Part shown: positions 17,650-26,240 of the stretch, piece by piece | Numbering within the stretch: the first letter of the stretch is position 1 | Layout of the letters: each line of letters begins with the position of its first letter | Assembly: GCA_017520505.1 (NCBI GenBank) | Contig: JAFXFN010000018.1 | Coordinates: 1-64,000, forward strand | Length of the DNA stretch: 64,000 nt | Origin: Clostridia bacterium | Lineage (GTDB): Bacteria > Bacillota > Clostridia > Oscillospirales > CAG-272 | Direction of reading: 5' to 3' | The notes under the pieces: generated by a model | Told to the model about the DNA's origin: nothing | Database searches by the model: none | The model's input: only the letters and a program-made list of their open reading frames with translations | Program-made: the position numbers and the translations under genes

Positions 17650-18927
17650 ATGAAAAACAATATATTCTTCCCTGCGGACATACTGTTGCCCGACTGTCAA
17701 AAAGTAAATTATGAGAAATTTTCGGTTATAGCGTGCGATCAGTATACATCAGAGCCTGAATACTGGGAAAATGTCAAGAAAAGTGCCGACGAAAAATATT
17801 CCGCATATAACATAATACTTCCTGAGGTATATCTTTCCTCTGATGTGGATGCTTACACAAAAAAGATAACGGCAAATATGCAGGATTATCTGAAAAATCT
17901 TTTCTTTACCTACGGCAACCATATGATATACGTTGAAAGAACGCTTCCGTCAAACGGAAAAGTAAGACGCGGTATTGTCGGAATGATAGACCTTGAAGCG
18001 TATGATTATAACAAGGGATCGACCTCAGCTATCCGAGCAACTGAAGGAACTGTGCTTGAGCGTATTCCGCCGAGAGTAAAGATCCGTCAGGATGCAGCCC
18101 TCGAATCCCCTCACGTTATGCTTTTCTGCGATGATCCCGAAAAAACTGTTATAGAGCCTATTGCGGATAAAAAGGGTACGCTTGAAAAAGCTTATGATTT
18201 CGATCTTATGTGCGGCGGCGGAAACATCAAAGGATATTTCTTATCAAGCAAAGAAATAAAATGTATCGACGATGCGATATGTAATCTCGCAGACATTGAC
18301 AAATTCAATGCGAAATACGGAACAAACGAAGAAAATGCCCTTGTGTTTGCCGTCGGTGACGGTAATCACTCTTTGGCAACCGCAAAGGCTTGTTATGAAA
18401 ATCTGAAAAACAAGATAGGTGATGAAGCAAAGAATTCTCTTGCCCGTTACGCTTTGGTTGAGCTTGTTAACATTCACGATGAATCCATTGAATTTGAGCC
18501 GATATACAGAATAATTATGAATGTTGAGCCTATCAAGGTTATAAATGAGCTTGAAAAATTCTGCCAGATCACCTTCGAAAAACCTGATTGCAAATATTAC
18601 AAATACGATTTTTACACAGAAGAAGAATCGGGTGAAATTTACATCAAAAATCCCTCAAGCGCATTACCTGTCGGTGAGCTTCAGAACTTCTTGTTTGAGT
18701 TTGCAAAAAAATATCCCGAATGTGAGATAGACTACATACACGGAGTTGAAAATCTCAAAACGCTTTCAAAGGAAGAATATTGCATTGGATTTATATTTGA
18801 TGGAATGAGAAAGGACGAGCTTTTCTCCTCTGTAATCAAAGACGGTGCTCTGCCCAGAAAAACATTCTCAATGGGCCACGCTGATGATAAAAGATTTTAC
18901 CTTGAATGCAGAAAGATCGCAGACTGA
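17650..18927 (+). CDS. DUF1015 family protein
   Basis: A 425-residue soluble protein matching DUF1015, a family common in Clostridia whose general role is not settled; members have been linked to serine metabolism by gene neighbourhood, but no serine genes are nearby here. Diagnostic stretches are VIACDQYTSEPEYW (about 26-39) and the strongly conserved VGDGNHSLATAKACYE (about 236-251), which may form a nucleotide or metal site. A GGAG ribosome binding site precedes the ATG. Its stop is 1 nt from the stop of the convergent yunB gene. Confidence 0.85.
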   Translation: MKNNIFFPADILLPDCQKVNYEKFSVIACDQYTSEPEYWENVKKSADEKYSAYNIILPEVYLSSDVDAYTKKITANMQDYLKNLFFTYGNHMIYVERTLPSNGKVRRGIVGMIDLEAYDYNKGSTSAIRATEGTVLERIPPRVKIRQDAALESPHVMLFCDDPEKTVIEPIADKKGTLEKAYDFDLMCGGGNIKGYFLSSKEIKCIDDAICNLADIDKFNAKYGTNEENALVFAVGDGNHSLATAKACYENLKNKIGDEAKNSLARYALVELVNIHDESIEFEPIYRIIMNVEPIKVINELEKFCQITFEKPDCKYYKYDFYTEEESGEIYIKNPSSALPVGELQNFLFEFAKKYPECEIDYIHGVENLKTLSKEEYCIGFIFDGMRKDELFSSVIKDGALPRKTFSMGHADDKRFYLECRKIAD

Positions 18928-18928
18928 T

Positions 18929-19615
18929 TTATTTATATGAATTCAGCCATTTGATCGTTTCTTCATCCATCACGTTAACATTAACGAAGCTGTCGGGAAC
19001 TCGCCCTACGATAACAGATTCACACAAAAGCACGTCATTGGCGGTGCTCACTTCGATGTTTTTTCTCCCTATACGTGCAGTTATTTCAGCTTTAATATTT
19101 ACATACGAGGACAGATGTGTCTGATTGACACCGCTGTCCTCAATTTTATTTATTATTTCGCTTTCGACAGCCCCGACAGAAATTATTTTAACTTTGAAAT
19201 TCCTGCCGTGACCGCCGAAAAGCAGATTATCGGAAATATTGCCCATCGGTATCTCAACACTCGCATCGAGATTTGACACGCCTTTACAAACCTCATTCAC
19301 TATTTGCGTTTTAAGCTTATTTACCTCTGAAGAGTTGAGGAATATTCCTGTTATATCACCGTTGCTCCCTCGTGAAACCGTATATATGTCCTCAAAGCTG
19401 ACACCCGAAAATATTTCACCAACACCGCTGTTTATACATTCCGACGCTTTTCCCTTCACGGCTGTTTCTGCAAGTGCATATACAGAGGGAGATAAAAAAA
19501 TATCAATGCTTGAAAATATCAAGCCGACCGCAAGCAACACCACTGAAAAAATAATGATACGGCGTTTTTTATAATCTGACCAAGCACGTTTGAATTTATA
19601 AAAAAATATCCTCAC
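18929..19615 (-). CDS. yunB: YunB-like sporulation protein
   Basis: A 228-residue protein similar to B. subtilis YunB, a sigma-E-controlled sporulation protein of unclear function. It has a short basic N-terminus (FKRAWSDYKKRR), one membrane segment (about 22-42), and an extracytoplasmic domain with ALAETAVKGKASECINSGV and the VSVGAVESEIINKI-like middle. I chose GTG 19615 because AGAGGTGA lies just upstream; a longer frame from 19642 lacks this. The ribosome binding site lies inside the loop of a 14-bp inverted repeat (19598-19658). Confidence 0.82.
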   Translation of the reverse strand: MRIFFYKFKRAWSDYKKRRIIIFSVVLLAVGLIFSSIDIFLSPSVYALAETAVKGKASECINSGVGEIFSGVSFEDIYTVSRGSNGDITGIFLNSSEVNKLKTQIVNEVCKGVSNLDASVEIPMGNISDNLLFGGHGRNFKVKIISVGAVESEIINKIEDSGVNQTHLSSYVNIKAEITARIGRKNIEVSTANDVLLCESVIVGRVPDSFVNVNVMDEETIKWLNSYK

Positions 19616-19658
19616 GCAATCACCTCTTGGGATAATATGCAAAAGGATATTTTTTTAT
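19598..19658. repeat. 14-bp perfect inverted repeat around the yunB start
   Basis: Arms at 19598-19611 and 19645-19658 are perfect reverse complements (core AAATATCC/GGATATTT with A/T runs). The 33-nt loop contains the yunB ribosome binding site, and one arm contains codons 2-6 of yunB. It begins 6 nt after the dockerin gene stop, so it could end that transcript and/or mask yunB translation. Confidence 0.5.
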
Positions 19659-19663
19659 TACTG

Positions 19664-21373
19664 TCAGTTGTACACGATCTCAACAAGCGAAGAAATGTCA
19701 GCGTCGGTAAGCTTACCGTCGCCGTTTATATCACCGCACAATGAATAAATAACATCTGTTTCGATCTGCTTTAAATATTTTTTAAGTCTTATAACGTCTT
19801 TACCGTTTATCAAAGCGTCGCCGTTAGCATCTCCCGTGACAGCTATTGTCAAAAACAGATTTGCGCTTTGATTTCCGTTTAATTTGACCATATAACCCGT
19901 ACCAAGCACGGAGTCGTCGGAAAGCTTTTTACCGCTTATGTCTGTAATATAGCAGTCATCGCTGAACATATTGAGTATTTCGGAGGCTTTGGTTCCGTAT
20001 GGAATATTCCATATGATCGTTTCGCTTTGCGAAAATGTTGCATTGGAATTAGGTACAGGCGGTGTTATTTTACATGAATATATAGGAGGGTGAACTTTAT
20101 TGGCAGTATTATAATTTTTCTCGATATTAAAGAATACACTGCCTTCTCTTATGGCAAGACCGTAAACACGTTCACCCGATGCAAGCGACGGCAAATAAAC
20201 AGCCGTCTCATCTGTTCCGTCAAAATTGCAGGTGTAAATACCGCTTCTCTTTGTATAATAAAGCCTGTCCTCATAAATATAAAGACCGGGAATATCGTTT
20301 GTAGATGTACATTTTACTACAACATCGTAAGAAAGCTGTGACTGTGTCACGAATACATTATCCGTACAACAGATATACGCATATCCGTCATTTGCGTTCA
20401 TCATAAAATACCATTTACCGTTATGGTATGCAGTATTTCCTCTGAATTCAGTTTCGTTGTGCAAAAACAAGTCGTCAAATCTTGTGCTTGATACATTATA
20501 ATTCGTACTTGTTCCGTTTGTAATGCGCTTGTCATTAATACCCTTGTGGCCTGTTTCTATAATCTTTGCTTCACTTGTAAGGAAGTTATCATAATAAATT
20601 TTTCCAACGTAGTCATATAGCGGATCATCCCATGTTGCATCAAGGTGATACCAATAATTTCCCACTTTTACGATATTCCAACCGTGATTGATCTCATCAC
20701 TTATAACATAATCCGACACAATTCCAAGTCGTCTTACAAGATAGTTGAATGCGGAAGCATAGCCTTGGCAAACAGCATCTCTGTCAACAAGTACACCGTA
20801 CGCTGTATAAATACGGTATTCGCCGTCGCCGCCGTCTATTACTTCCTGATTATATTTTGTATTCATAACAATGTAGTTATGTACAAAGAGTATCTTATCA
20901 AGATCGGTTTTAAGCTTTGAGGCTTCTTCAAGTACAGATGAAGCTGAAGCTTCAAACTTTTCGATCATTTCGGGGATTTCATCTATGTGATATGCCGTTC
21001 TGAAGTAAATACTCGCACTCATTCCGGTATCCGGATAATATGATGCGCTCATCCATCCATCGAGGAAGAAAAATTCAGGATACTGGCAAAATAGCGTGCG
21101 AAAAATATCAAAAACATCGTCTACATTTATATTAAGATGCGATAAATCGATTTCAATTAGAAAGTCGTAATCAACATCCGTTGTTTCGGTTTCTTCATAG
21201 TAATTGGAAAAATTATAAAATTCATCGTAGACTGCATCGATAATGTCTTTGTATAAATATTCAGGATTCATCGTAACATCATATTCTACATCCGCTGATA
21301 CGGATATTCCCATTGATACGACAACAGAAAAAACGATCGCCAAGAACAAAAATACAGATGCAATTTTCTTCAT
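19664..21373 (-). CDS. Secreted transglutaminase-like protein with C-terminal dockerin
   Basis: A 569-residue exported protein. Residues 1-27 form a signal peptide (cleavage near SVSA-D). A transglutaminase/cysteine-protease-like core spans about 160-265 with the triad C202 (AVCQGYA), H230 (NHGW) and D245 (HLDATWDDP). A middle region (about 300-490) has repeated Tyr/Gly beta-strand units reminiscent of beta-propeller blades. A type I dockerin occupies 514-569, with two calcium-loop repeats starting GDANGDALINGKD and GDINGDGKLTDAD. It should bind a cohesin on a scaffoldin or the cell surface. GGAG precedes the ATG. Substrate is unknown: protein cross-linking or proteolysis are both possible. 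Confidence 0.88.
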   Translation of the reverse strand: MKKIASVFLFLAIVFSVVVSMGISVSADVEYDVTMNPEYLYKDIIDAVYDEFYNFSNYYEETETTDVDYDFLIEIDLSHLNINVDDVFDIFRTLFCQYPEFFFLDGWMSASYYPDTGMSASIYFRTAYHIDEIPEMIEKFEASASSVLEEASKLKTDLDKILFVHNYIVMNTKYNQEVIDGGDGEYRIYTAYGVLVDRDAVCQGYASAFNYLVRRLGIVSDYVISDEINHGWNIVKVGNYWYHLDATWDDPLYDYVGKIYYDNFLTSEAKIIETGHKGINDKRITNGTSTNYNVSSTRFDDLFLHNETEFRGNTAYHNGKWYFMMNANDGYAYICCTDNVFVTQSQLSYDVVVKCTSTNDIPGLYIYEDRLYYTKRSGIYTCNFDGTDETAVYLPSLASGERVYGLAIREGSVFFNIEKNYNTANKVHPPIYSCKITPPVPNSNATFSQSETIIWNIPYGTKASEILNMFSDDCYITDISGKKLSDDSVLGTGYMVKLNGNQSANLFLTIAVTGDANGDALINGKDVIRLKKYLKQIETDVIYSLCGDINGDGKLTDADISSLVEIVYN

Positions 21374-21404
21374 AGAATAAACACTCCTTGAAATTTTATA
21401 ACAA

Positions 21405-21435
21405 AACGCACCAAAGATTAAAACAAAGGTGCGTT
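21405..21435 (-). terminator. Terminator of pfkA
   Basis: Perfect 8-bp stem AACGCACC/GGTGCGTT (21405-21412 with 21428-21435), 12 nt past the pfkA stop, followed leftward by a T-rich stretch. The dockerin gene promoter must overlap or follow it; none is clear. Confidence 0.65.
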
Positions 21436-21447
21436 ATGTACAAGTAT

Positions 21448-22512
21448 TTATTTACAGATTTCCTGGGAAATTCTGTAAAGATTGAGTTTAGCCGCAGCTC
21501 TTTCCTCGCAGTGACGTCTCATATCAACGAGTGAGCCTTCAGCCTCAAGCTCTGCATATTCCTCGGGTGTCATAAGGTCCTTAAACATTCTGTCGATCTT
21601 GAGAGCCTTATTTATATCCATAGACGTGATAACGCCCTTTCTCTCACATATAACAAGATTGCTCTTTCCGTCAAGAAGCTCCATAACAGCAGCTTTACCC
21701 ATCAAAGAAGCTGTTACTCTGTCACGTACTGTGGGATTACCGCCTCTCTGTACGTGAGCAAGTCTTGAAAAACGTGTTTCAATACCTGTTTTTTCTTCAA
21801 TGCGTTTAGCATAAGCTTCGGCAAAATTCTCTTTACCTTCAGCAACTATAACAATGAAGTTACGCTTTTTGTTTTCTCTTGCCTTGATTATCTTTGCAAT
21901 AGCCTGATCCTCATCATAAGGAAGCTCTCTTACAGCGATAGAAATAGCGCCTGTTGCAATACCTGTGTGAAGCGCAATATCGCCCGCATATTTACCCATA
22001 ACCTCAACAACATTACATCTTGCGTGTGATTCGCAAGTGTCACGGAGCTTGTCAACCAATTCAACAACCGTATTCATAGCTGTATCGAAGCCGATAGTAT
22101 AGTCAGTTGAGGAAATATCGTTGTCGATAGTTGCGGGGATTCCTATACAAGGAATACCTCTGCGTGTAAGATCGGTCGCTCCTCTGAACGTACCGTCGCC
22201 GCCTATAGCAATAATTCCGTCAATGCCTCTCTTTTTGCAGACATCAACAGCTTTTTGCATACCTTCCTCGGTTTTAAACTCAGGGCAGCGTGCAGAATAA
22301 AGCATTGTACCGCCGTGAGAAATAATATTGGATACGCTTCTGATATTCAAAAGCTCCATATCTTCTTCTATAAGACCCTTGTATCCGCTGTAGATACCGT
22401 AAACTTCTTCAACACCTCTGCCAATAGCTGTACGTACGACAGAACGTATTGCCGCATTCATACCGGGTGCGTCACCGCCTGATGTTAAAACACCGATTCT
22501 TTTAAACTGCAT
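21448..22512 (-). CDS. pfkA: ATP-dependent 6-phosphofructokinase
   Basis: Committing step of glycolysis: fructose-6-phosphate to fructose-1,6-bisphosphate. The 354-residue protein has the nucleotide loop TSGGDAPGMNAAIR near the start, GGDGTFRGA, and PATIDNDISSTDYTIGFDTA. Gly in GGDG and Ala before TIDND match ATP-using rather than pyrophosphate-using enzymes (which have GGDD and KTIDND). I start at ATG 22512, which has AGAGGT upstream; a frame 14 codons longer lacks support. It is somewhat longer than the 320-residue Bacillus enzyme. Confidence 0.93.
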   Translation of the reverse strand: MQFKRIGVLTSGGDAPGMNAAIRSVVRTAIGRGVEEVYGIYSGYKGLIEEDMELLNIRSVSNIISHGGTMLYSARCPEFKTEEGMQKAVDVCKKRGIDGIIAIGGDGTFRGATDLTRRGIPCIGIPATIDNDISSTDYTIGFDTAMNTVVELVDKLRDTCESHARCNVVEVMGKYAGDIALHTGIATGAISIAVRELPYDEDQAIAKIIKARENKKRNFIVIVAEGKENFAEAYAKRIEEKTGIETRFSRLAHVQRGGNPTVRDRVTASLMGKAAVMELLDGKSNLVICERKGVITSMDINKALKIDRMFKDLMTPEEYAELEAEGSLVDMRRHCEERAAAKLNLYRISQEICK

Positions 22513-22630
22513 TTCAAATACCTCTAAACTTAATATTGCACGGTCTATGACCAATTAATTACTCTATCATAAGAATGTGTCTGTGATGTTAAATATTTTT
22601 ATATATTTAGCAATAATATACATATTTTTT

Positions 22631-22657
22631 AATATTTCGACAGAAAAACGAAATATT
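22631..22657 (-). terminator. Hairpin after ricT, probable weak terminator
   Basis: Perfect 9-bp stem AATATTTCG/CGAAATATT (22631-22639 and 22649-22657) abutting the ricT stop codon. Leftward of it is mixed A/T rather than a clean T-run, so termination may be partial. Confidence 0.45.
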
Positions 22658-23751
22658 TATCTCTTAACTTCAGCCTCTGCCTTCTCACGCTTTACATATC
22701 CGATGCTTTTAACATCATCTCTGTGATATTGTTTAAGCGGAGCATCGGGGCTTGCGGAAAGTCTTACCTTTATCATTCCCGTAAGCGGTGCGGCTTCAAC
22801 CACAACGCCATCACCGTCTGCTGTACGAACAAGCGAATCAACCTTTGGAGTAAGTCTTATTTCTTCCTCATAAGTTTCGTGCTCGAATTTCAGACAGCAC
22901 ATAAGTCTTCCGCATGTTCCCGATATTTTGACGGAATTAAGCGAAAGATTCTGTTCTTTAGCCATCTTCATCGATACCTGACCGCAGTCGTTCAAAAACG
23001 TCTTACAGCAGAATGCACGGCCGCATATACCGAGACCGCCCATCATTTTCGCTTCGTCACGTATACCTATCTGTCTTAACTCTATTCTTGTTTTGAATAT
23101 CGCCGCAAGATCCTTAACAAGCTCACGGAAATCTACTCTTGTATCAGAAGTAAAATAAAACAACAGCTTCGAATTGTCAAACGTATATTCAGCCTCAACG
23201 AGCTTCATGGGAAGCTCATGCTTGTCAACAAGCTTCTGACATTCCTCAAGCGCTTCCTTTTCCTTCACGGCATTTTCAGCGTAATGCTTTTCGTCTTCGT
23301 CATTAGCGAGCCTTACAACATTACGTAAAGGAAGAATAACTTCCCTTTCCGTCACGGTTTTATTTTCTATCGTTATTTCTCCGAACTCAAGGCCTCTTGT
23401 CGTTTCAACTATTACGTGATTGCCAAGTACGTATTTAGTTCCTTGAGGGCAGAAATAATAAATTTTCTCGGAATTATCAAATTTGACACCGACGATTTCG
23501 TAGGTCTGCAATACAGGCTCCTGAACTACCGCAACGAAATCAGATACGTTTTCAGATTCTTTTTTAACCTGCTCTCTTAATTCCTCGTCGCTCGGCATAG
23601 GGAGCATACTGTCGGGAATGTCGATTACGGGACTTTCATACGGCAGATTTTTCTTTTCACGTGCAGGTGCGGGTGCTGTGTCACGGTTCGGTCTTTTATT
23701 TCGTTTGTGATATCCGAATTTAGGATTTTTATTTGTTTTTATCTCTGACAT
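22657..23751 (-). CDS. ricT: RicT/YaaT, PSP1-domain regulatory protein
   Basis: Homolog of B. subtilis RicT (YaaT), part of the RicAFT Fe-S complex that acts with RNase Y in mRNA maturation and influences sporulation and competence. The 364 residues have a disordered basic N-terminus (1-75), then the PSP1 region with GVKFDNSEKIYYFCPQG, and the cysteine motifs GLGICGRAFCCKTFL and GTCGRLMCCLKFE that fit Fe-S ligands. It follows holB with a 13-nt overlap, as in B. subtilis. Confidence 0.92.
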   Translation of the reverse strand: MSEIKTNKNPKFGYHKRNKRPNRDTAPAPAREKKNLPYESPVIDIPDSMLPMPSDEELREQVKKESENVSDFVAVVQEPVLQTYEIVGVKFDNSEKIYYFCPQGTKYVLGNHVIVETTRGLEFGEITIENKTVTEREVILPLRNVVRLANDEDEKHYAENAVKEKEALEECQKLVDKHELPMKLVEAEYTFDNSKLLFYFTSDTRVDFRELVKDLAAIFKTRIELRQIGIRDEAKMMGGLGICGRAFCCKTFLNDCGQVSMKMAKEQNLSLNSVKISGTCGRLMCCLKFEHETYEEEIRLTPKVDSLVRTADGDGVVVEAAPLTGMIKVRLSASPDAPLKQYHRDDVKSIGYVKREKAEAEVKR

Positions 23752-24761
23752 TTATTATCTCCGTTATATTTTGTTTTCCAAAGTCTTGAAGAATATTCAG
23801 TCAACATAAGAGAAAGTCTTGTGTTGACATTTTCGTTTTGTAAGGCATCAAAAAATATATCGCACATAGAAAGAAGTGTGGTGCAGGGATAAATCTGTGC
23901 ATACTCCTCTGCCTTCTCTGTATCGTAAAAATAAGACAAAGCGCACTCGGCGTCTTCTTTGACGGTTATTATATCACGCAAAGCCGAAAGAACAGCACGG
24001 CAAACCTCAAAATAATCCTGCGACGATTTTATATTTTCAAGCTGATATGAAATAAATCCGAACTCGCTTCCGGTTCTGTCAAGAAGAAGCTCTATTATTT
24101 TATCAGTCACAGCTCTTCGTGCAAGTATACCGTTATCCCCCGAAGCAATTCTGACAGCTGTTCCAAGAGAGCCGTCGGAAAGAGAAACTATATCATCAAG
24201 ATTCTCTGTAAATCCCATATCCTTTAAAAGCTCTGTAAGCTCGTTGTGCGTAAACGGATTGAGATTGAACACCTCGCATCTTGAACGTATCGTCGGCAAA
24301 AGCTTTTTCTCATCCTCACAAAGTATAAAAAAGTATACGCCCTGCGGCGGCTCCTCGAGTAACTTCAAAAGCGCATTCTGTGTTCTCGGAGGTATTTTAT
24401 CCCCATCCTCCAATATATACACCTTGAAATCAAGGTCATTGGGCTTATATGAGATCGATGAATAAATATCTCTTATCGCATCGATCGGTATCGTTGTGCG
24501 GTTCTCGGGCTTTTTTATTATATAAATATCGACACACTCGTTATCAGATATTTTTTTACATCTGTCGCAAGTGCCGCACGGCGCATTTTCAGATTCACAC
24601 GCCATAGCCGAAATAATATCATTTGTAAGCGTTTTTTTTCCGAATCCCGATTTACCCGTTATAACAACAGCGTGGGAAAAGCTACCGTTTTCTATTCGCT
24701 TTTCAAGATATTTTTTGACTTCGCTGTTGCCTTGTATTTTATCAAGTCTTACTTTCTTCAT
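23739..24761 (-). CDS. holB: DNA polymerase III delta-prime subunit
   Basis: Clamp-loader subunit of 340 residues. It has an AAA+ P-loop (ITGKSGFGKKTL, about 34-45), a four-Cys zinc module around CGTCDRCKK, a Walker B-like region (FKVYILEDGDKIPPRTQNALLKLLEEPP in consecutive segments), and sensor SRCEVFNL. It overlaps the upstream decarboxylase gene by 20 nt and ricT by 13 nt, giving the gene order yaaO-holB-ricT. Confidence 0.92.
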   Translation of the reverse strand: MKKVRLDKIQGNSEVKKYLEKRIENGSFSHAVVITGKSGFGKKTLTNDIISAMACESENAPCGTCDRCKKISDNECVDIYIIKKPENRTTIPIDAIRDIYSSISYKPNDLDFKVYILEDGDKIPPRTQNALLKLLEEPPQGVYFFILCEDEKKLLPTIRSRCEVFNLNPFTHNELTELLKDMGFTENLDDIVSLSDGSLGTAVRIASGDNGILARRAVTDKIIELLLDRTGSEFGFISYQLENIKSSQDYFEVCRAVLSALRDIITVKEDAECALSYFYDTEKAEEYAQIYPCTTLLSMCDIFFDALQNENVNTRLSLMLTEYSSRLWKTKYNGDNKCQR

Positions 24762-26088
24762 TTAATATTACTTCTATTTTGTGAATATTGTTTTCGGTGA
24801 GTATTCTTACAACATCATCGCTTATTATCTCACCCGGAGTTATTATGGGAATTCCCGGAGGATAAATATATTTAATTTCCCCTGAGACGGCACCGACAGA
24901 ATCGTTGACAGAAATATTTTCTTTGTCAGAAAATACCGCTTGCGAAATAGACATCGCCCTTTTGCACATAGGGTATTCAAGCTTTTTGAACGACTTCATC
25001 ACACGCTTATGTGTAAAAGAAAATTCGCATACTGCATCTGACAAAGCCTTAAAATCAGATCTTCTGCTGAAAACAGATGGTATCAGAACACATCTTTCGC
25101 CGTCTGAAAATTCGGGAAATATGCTCTTGCTCTCAAAAAAAGCGGAAAGGCTGTCAATATCGTAACGAAGCCCATCGAATGATTTCGACACAAGAGTAAT
25201 TCTGTACGGATCTGAAATGTCATACCTTTCTCTTTCAATTCCCGTGTCCTTAATGCTTTCATCAAATGCGGAAATATTTTCGTAAAGTGACGTCAACAAT
25301 TCTCGTCCGTTTTTATTCATAAGATCAATCGCAAGATCAACGGATGCGGCGATAAGATAAGACGGAGAGGTTGAAGAAAAAAGCTTTATTCCCTCAAACA
25401 ACAGCTTTTCATCGCATACATTACTGTGTAAGACCGCACCGCCCGTCAGAACAGGAAGTGTTTTGTGGTATGAGTCAATGCAGAAATCAGCACCTTGAAA
25501 AACAGGGTGCGCATTTTTACCGTGCCACAAAAGATGTGAGCCGTGGGAATTATCAACGACAAGCAGACAGTTATATGACTTACAAAGCTGAGAGTATTTT
25601 TTCACATCAGCCATTTTTCCGTAGTAGTTAGGTGATGTGATGATAACTGTAGAATTTACGTTTTCTTTTATTTTGTTCTCAAGATCTTCGAATGATGAAA
25701 AAAATTCAAATGTACAGCCGGAAAGCGTCATTGCATTCAAAACAGAAGCGTGAGCCTGTCTTTCAATTAAAAATCGTTTCCCTTTTAATCTGATACAAGC
25801 ATATACAGACGACTGTATTGCGGCAGTTGCACCGTGTGCAGATATAACAGAAGCTACAGTACCGTATGTACTTTTGAGCTTGTTTAATGTATTTTCAACG
25901 TATCCGCCGTCAACGGGCGAATAAAGGTTATCCGTACCGGAATTTTCCGTGACATCATATTTAAAGATACTGTTTAAAAAATTATCATAGCCTATTCCGC
26001 CGTGTCCGGGCATATGAAACCGTATATACGAAGAATCGGCATATTTTATAAGCATATCACTTATGCTGTGAAAACTTCTGTTCTGCAA
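24742..26088 (-). CDS. Orn/Lys/Arg decarboxylase family protein (YaaO/SpeA-like)
   Basis: Fold-type I PLP enzyme of about 448 residues, similar to B. subtilis YaaO and SpeA, which decarboxylate basic amino acids for polyamine synthesis. Visible are the N-terminal RFHMPGHGG motif, DVTENSGTDNLYSP, VVDNSHGSHLLWH, and the PLP-lysine segment DSYHKTLPVLTGGAVLH. Actual substrate is uncertain. The frame opens with TTG 26103, but TTG 26088 has GGAG 5 nt upstream and is preferred. A good promoter lies at 26150-26178. It leads the unit with holB and ricT. Confidence 0.87.
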   Translation of the reverse strand: MQNRSFHSISDMLIKYADSSYIRFHMPGHGGIGYDNFLNSIFKYDVTENSGTDNLYSPVDGGYVENTLNKLKSTYGTVASVISAHGATAAIQSSVYACIRLKGKRFLIERQAHASVLNAMTLSGCTFEFFSSFEDLENKIKENVNSTVIITSPNYYGKMADVKKYSQLCKSYNCLLVVDNSHGSHLLWHGKNAHPVFQGADFCIDSYHKTLPVLTGGAVLHSNVCDEKLLFEGIKLFSSTSPSYLIAASVDLAIDLMNKNGRELLTSLYENISAFDESIKDTGIERERYDISDPYRITLVSKSFDGLRYDIDSLSAFFESKSIFPEFSDGERCVLIPSVFSRRSDFKALSDAVCEFSFTHKRVMKSFKKLEYPMCKRAMSISQAVFSDKENISVNDSVGAVSGEIKYIYPPGIPIITPGEIISDDVVRILTENNIHKIEVILNEESKT

Positions 26089-26149
26089 AATAACTCCACA
26101 CAATTACAGATTCAAGCATTATCCTATAAATAAAAATATACTTGAATAA

Positions 26150-26178
26150 AGTATAACACAAAATACATAATAAATCAA
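26150..26178 (-). promoter_or_regulatory. Promoter of the yaaO-like/holB/ricT unit
   Basis: Leftward: -35 TTGATT (26173-26178), 17-nt spacer, -10 TATACT (26150-26155). The transcript would have a leader of about 55 nt. Confidence 0.75.
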
Positions 26179-26206
26179 TATAAATTTTAATATTTTTGTT
26201 AAAATA

Positions 26207-26238
26207 ATTCCCGTATTGCACATTTACAATACGGGAAT
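26207..26238 (-). terminator. Terminator of ispE
   Basis: Perfect 12-bp stem (26207-26218 with 26227-26238), 8-nt loop, followed leftward by TATTTT. It begins 3 nt after the ispE stop. Confidence 0.85.
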
Positions 26239-26240
26239 CG

